Shown piece after piece: positions 4,977 to 7,806 of a stretch of 7,806 bases of DNA. The position numbers and the translations under genes are program-made. This DNA comes from Calditrichia bacterium (lineage in GTDB: Bacteria > Calditrichota > Calditrichia > RBG-13-44-9 > J042): NCBI GenBank assembly GCA_030430345.1, contig JAUIFT010000089.1, forward strand, positions 1 through 7,806. Reading direction: 5' to 3'. The notes under the pieces were generated by a model. It saw only the letters and a list, made by a program, of their open reading frames with translations. It searched no databases and was not told the DNA's origin. Position 1 is the first letter of the stretch. Each line of letters begins with the position of its first letter.

Positions 4977-7514
4977 ATGAAATATTTTTACAGTTGTATG
5001 GTTTTGGCGCTCTTGGTTCTGATGGGAACATCCCAACAAGCCCTGGCGCAAATGGATACGCTGGAGGTCGAATGGTCCGATAATGGTCTCGACCCGATCG
5101 AGAACAATCTCCGTAATGTTATTCTCGGCGACACTCTGCCAAATGGCAGTCGGGTGCCGAACCGGGTTTACAAGTTGCAGCGGGGCGGGTTTTACTGGAA
5201 TAACGACCGTATTGAAGCGAACGGCTTCCATCTAAACATCGCCGGTGAAAAAGGTGATCCCAATGATCCGGTATTCGGCAATCCGCCAACCCTGCAAATG
5301 GTACCCCGCGACGACGGATCGGTTGATGATAAAATGCTTACCGGCAGCGGCAGTGTCACCCTGAAAAATATCTATGTTATCGGGTGTGATGAAAATGGCG
5401 TCCAGACTTATTACCAGCCAATTGAATTTACCGGCAGCGGTCAGCGCTACTACTTCAAAAATGTTATTTTCGAACGGACCAATTTTGCCTCCGTCGCATT
5501 CTCAAACTCCGACAACTCAATTATCTTCAACGACTGTGTTTTCCGGAATATTATTGGCCGCCCAAGCACCCAGCAGTGGGAAGGCCGCGGCACTTCGATC
5601 TGGATTGATCAGGATTCGGTAATAGTTGAGAATTGTACTTTCTTTAATATTGGAATGACGCCTTTTCAGCTAGAAGGCGGCTCCGGCAAATATGTCCGCT
5701 TTAATCATAATACCGTCGTTAACGTTGGCCGTAATGTTAACACCGGGAACTGGTGGCAGGCGGCGTATTTTACCAATAACCTCTTTGTCAACGCTTTTTG
5801 GCATGGCGAAGGGCCGGATGATATTAACGACCCCAACCGCGATCCGCGGGCGACGAATAGTGGCTTATTCAGCATCGGCGATCTTCCCTCGGTTTATGGC
5901 CCGGAAGAAGGCCGCCGGGTGGCTTTCGCCAGTAACGCCAGCTACCGTACGGCGCAATTAGAAACGAATTATACTAACGAAGGCATTGTCCGCCAGCCTT
6001 TTATCAATCCGATTACTAAAGAAGACTATTTTGATACTTATACGAATATGGTCATTCAGGATACTATCTGGGCGGACCCTCAACTGGCTACCCAGTTCAA
6101 CAGCACCTTTATCGACAGTATGTGGCAGAATATCACCGACCTGCGCGCCGGCGTCACGCCTGCCCAGGATTATATGTGGAGAGTTCCCCAGATTCCCGGC
6201 AGCGGCGATTGTAATGTTTGCCCAAGCTGGCCGTTGCCGGAAGATTTTACCTACGGCAATACCACACTGCAGAATTATGGTACCGATGGCCTGCCGGTAG
6301 GCGACCTGAACTGGTATCCCAGTGCAAAAGCCCAGTGGGAAGCGAATAAGGCGCAGTATATTATGGATATCGAAGAGATCCCCGGGGTGCAGCCGGAGTT
6401 TTTCATTTCGGATGAAGAAGAAGCGGAAAACGGCACGCTGGCCGGTGGGGCTACCATAGAAGTTTTTGACGGTTTTGCTTACGTCGCCATGCAGGGTGGC
6501 GGGTTCTTCGAATGGGAATTTGATCTCGCCTCTGCCGTCACAGTGGATTTAACGGTGGAAACACGCAGTAACGACGTCCAGAGAGGACAGCGCATTATCG
6601 TTAATGGCACCAACATACGGAACAGTCCCGATTACGGTGAATATTACTGGGGCGACCTCTCCACGGACTGGCAAACCTACCTGATCGAGCAGGATTCACT
6701 GTTTGAAGGTGCGGATGCCTTGAACCTGAATGCCGGTACAAATACGCTGCGTGTTGAACCTTCCTGGGGATATCAGGATTTCAGCGGCTTTGAGGTACTG
6801 GAGCAAGGAACGAGTAACTTACTGGCAGATCTCACCACCCCGAACATCACCAATTACTCTATTGTTGAACTTGTTGGGGAAGGTGCTATCTGGACGCCGC
6901 GTGGATTTAAATCTGTTGCGCTGAATGGAGGGAGTGTTACGCTTCCCCTGGAAGCGCCCCAGAACGGCATTTACCGCCTGTCAATTTTCTACCAGTCACC
7001 TGCGGGCACTCAGCAGATTGAGGTAACGGAAGGCGCTACCACCCTCCTCTCCAACGTGATGCTGGAAGGGGTCGCCGGCGATTCCACCGGAAAAGACATT
7101 CTGACTTCGAACTTCTCGCTAAACAGTGGCGTTCACCAAATCACGCTCTCCGGCGCCAGCATGGTGAATATCGACTACGTTCAGTTGGTTGAAGAAAGAT
7201 TGACCGGTATCGGGGACAATGGCCAATACCTGGAAGGCTTCAGCCTCTTCCAGAATTATCCAAATCCTTTTAACCCGAGTACCAGCATTGCTTACACCTT
7301 GCCGCAAAGCGAAAAGGTGACCCTGGAAATTTATAATGTGCTTGGTCAAAAAGTACGTACGCTGATTCGCGGCCAGAGACAAATTGCCAATACTTACCGC
7401 GTTCAGTGGAATGGTGAAGATCATTCCGGGCAGCGAGTCGCTTCCGGTGTTTACTTCTACCGGCTCAAGGCGGGTAATTTTATCAAAACCCGTAAGATGA
7501 TGCTGTTGAAATAA
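4977..7514 (+). CDS. Secreted beta-helix/CBM-like protein with T9SS sorting domain
   Basis: An 845-residue surface or secreted protein. Residues 1-24 are a signal peptide, cut after ALA before QMDTLE. About 40-320 looks like a right-handed parallel beta-helix of the pectate-lyase-like type, with repeated short strand/Asn rungs (FKNVIFERTNF, FNDCVFRNI, VENCTFFNIG, FNHNTVVNVG, FTNNLFVNAF). A linker to about 475 has a CxxC (DCNVCPSW, 411-418) and TDGLPVGDLNWYP. Two CBM-like beta-sandwiches follow: about 478-608, opening EEAENGTLAGGA as in CBM6/CBM35-type modules, and about 612-738, ending NIDYVQL. Residues 751-845 are a T9SS type-A sorting domain (NYPNPFNPSTS, 760-770; VASGVYFYRL, 821-830), which targets folded protein through the type IX pore. 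It follows the receptor by 91 bp, probably in one operon. I see no recognisable polysaccharide-lyase catalytic motif, so it may be a glycan-binding protein or an unassigned lyase. Confidence 0.9.
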   Translation: MKYFYSCMVLALLVLMGTSQQALAQMDTLEVEWSDNGLDPIENNLRNVILGDTLPNGSRVPNRVYKLQRGGFYWNNDRIEANGFHLNIAGEKGDPNDPVFGNPPTLQMVPRDDGSVDDKMLTGSGSVTLKNIYVIGCDENGVQTYYQPIEFTGSGQRYYFKNVIFERTNFASVAFSNSDNSIIFNDCVFRNIIGRPSTQQWEGRGTSIWIDQDSVIVENCTFFNIGMTPFQLEGGSGKYVRFNHNTVVNVGRNVNTGNWWQAAYFTNNLFVNAFWHGEGPDDINDPNRDPRATNSGLFSIGDLPSVYGPEEGRRVAFASNASYRTAQLETNYTNEGIVRQPFINPITKEDYFDTYTNMVIQDTIWADPQLATQFNSTFIDSMWQNITDLRAGVTPAQDYMWRVPQIPGSGDCNVCPSWPLPEDFTYGNTTLQNYGTDGLPVGDLNWYPSAKAQWEANKAQYIMDIEEIPGVQPEFFISDEEEAENGTLAGGATIEVFDGFAYVAMQGGGFFEWEFDLASAVTVDLTVETRSNDVQRGQRIIVNGTNIRNSPDYGEYYWGDLSTDWQTYLIEQDSLFEGADALNLNAGTNTLRVEPSWGYQDFSGFEVLEQGTSNLLADLTTPNITNYSIVELVGEGAIWTPRGFKSVALNGGSVTLPLEAPQNGIYRLSIFYQSPAGTQQIEVTEGATTLLSNVMLEGVAGDSTGKDILTSNFSLNSGVHQITLSGASMVNIDYVQLVEERLTGIGDNGQYLEGFSLFQNYPNPFNPSTSIAYTLPQSEKVTLEIYNVLGQKVRTLIRGQRQIANTYRVQWNGEDHSGQRVASGVYFYRLKAGNFIKTRKMMLLK

Positions 7515-7561
7515 TCCGCGCATTATCTTTCTATGTTGAAGCTTGAAACGATTTTTCAGCG

Positions 7562-7590
7562 ATCCGGTAAGACGGAAAATCTTGCCGGAT
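7562..7590 (+). terminator. Strong hairpin after the secreted-protein gene, possible terminator
   Basis: ATCCGGTAAGA (7562-7572) and TCTTGCCGGAT (7580-7590) form an 11-bp stem with one G-U wobble and a 7-nt CGGAAAA loop, 47 bp after the stop codon. The position suits the end of a transcript, but no T tract follows directly (TGCATTCCGG), so it is not a canonical intrinsic terminator. It could be a 3'-end stabiliser, or a terminator of a lineage that does not need a long U run. Confidence 0.55.
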
Positions 7591-7636
7591 TGCATTCCGG
7601 GTTACGTATCATTTTTGATATTTTCAGAAAAATTTA

Positions 7637-7654
7637 GCCGGTAATATTCCCGGC
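7637..7654. repeat. Imperfect 18-bp palindrome, possible operator
   Basis: GCCGGTAATATTCCCGGC is symmetric about AATATT with GCCGG/CCGGC arms; only one symmetric base pair (T and C flanking the centre) breaks the dyad. It lies upstream of the possible third gene, so it may be a regulator site or a small hairpin. It does not resemble the CGAAA-type operators upstream. Confidence 0.4.
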
Positions 7655-7673
7655 AATAGCAACTTTTGCAAAA

Positions 7674-7806
7674 ATGCTCTGTTTGACAATTTCGAATGAG
7701 AGTGTGGTTTTGGACGGTAAAAAAAACATCCTTCAGCAGCATATTATTAATGCTGCAATTTATCTGATAATATTCCTGTCTTTCGTAAATATCGAGCTCC
7801 CGGCGC
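7674..7806 (+). CDS. Possible start of a third gene, signal-peptide-like, runs off right edge
   Basis: A plus-strand frame is open from ATG 7674 to the window end (44 codons). It encodes the segment LDGKKNILQQHIINAAIYLIIFLSFVNIELPA, here split as LDGKKNILQQHIIN then AAIYLIIFLSFVNIELPA: a basic patch followed by a hydrophobic core ending in Pro-Ala, as in a signal peptide or membrane anchor. The start is uncertain. ATG 7674 has no Shine-Dalgarno, whereas GTG 7704 or TTG 7710 would give a shorter, more typical N-terminus; a GAGAG at 7698-7702 is 7 nt before TTG 7710. A third exported protein would fit the locus, but AT-rich DNA can encode hydrophobic stretches by chance. No family can be named. 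Confidence 0.35.
   Translation, partial: MLCLTISNESVVLDGKKNILQQHIINAAIYLIIFLSFVNIELPA
7736..7756. repeat. Inverted repeat near the right edge
   Basis: GCAGCAT (7736-7742) and ATGCTGC (7750-7756) are exact reverse complements around ATTATTA. On the minus strand the dyad is followed about 10 nt later by eight Ts (7726-7719), so it might act as a weak terminator in that direction. If the possible third gene is real, the dyad lies inside its 5' coding region. Confidence 0.4.

Larger units (their letters stand above)
7515..7673. other. Intergenic region after the operon, with dyads
   Basis: No gene is visible in this stretch on either strand. It carries the strong hairpin at 7562-7590, a small dyad TATCA-TTTT-TGATA (7607-7620) and the imperfect palindrome at 7637-7654. 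It becomes more AT-rich toward the right. Confidence 0.6.

Noticed and set aside
7119..7595. 158-residue minus-strand frame over the end of the secreted-protein gene
   Set aside because: It is antisense to the T9SS sorting domain, whose motifs are intact on the plus strand, and it shows no family signature.
1..7806. CRISPR array, tRNA/rRNA genes, insertion sequence or phage signature
   Set aside because: No regularly spaced direct repeats, cloverleaf-like sequence, transposase motif or terminal inverted repeats were seen.

Overview
The window looks like part of a carbohydrate-uptake locus from a Gram-negative bacterium of the wider FCB superphylum. The best clue is the second large gene. Its C-terminus is a type IX secretion (T9SS) type-A sorting domain with the 'NYPNPFNPST' signature, common in Ignavibacteria, Calditrichota, KSB1, Marinimicrobia and relatives. 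Good Shine-Dalgarno sequences (GGAG at 1939-1942, AGGAGG at 4963-4968) argue mildly against a typical Bacteroidetes genome, where such sites are usually weak. The genes are near 50% GC by eye; the intergenic DNA and the far left end are clearly more AT-rich.

Layout. On the minus strand, an unrecognised AT-rich gene (283 down to the left edge, incomplete) starts inside the 3' end of a LacI-family regulator (1322-261). A gap of about 626 bp (1323-1948) separates the regulator from a divergent plus-strand pair. It carries three dyads resembling LacI-family operators, a possible promoter and a long leader with two inverted repeats. The plus-strand genes are a TonB-dependent receptor (1949-4885) and, 91 bp later, a secreted protein (4977-7514) with a probable right-handed beta-helix, two carbohydrate-binding-like beta-sandwich modules and the T9SS tail. 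The last 292 bp hold a strong hairpin, weaker dyads and possibly the start of a third secreted-protein gene that runs off the right edge.

Working model (inference): the LacI-family protein senses a sugar and controls the divergent operon and probably itself. The T9SS-exported protein sits on the cell surface and captures or processes a polysaccharide. The TonB-dependent receptor, whose plug and barrel resemble the Xanthomonas/Caulobacter carbohydrate-type receptors (TIGR01782-like), imports the oligosaccharide. No SusD-like lipoprotein is visible, so the secreted beta-helix/CBM protein may take the role SusD has in classical Bacteroidetes loci. The substrate cannot be read from the sequence.
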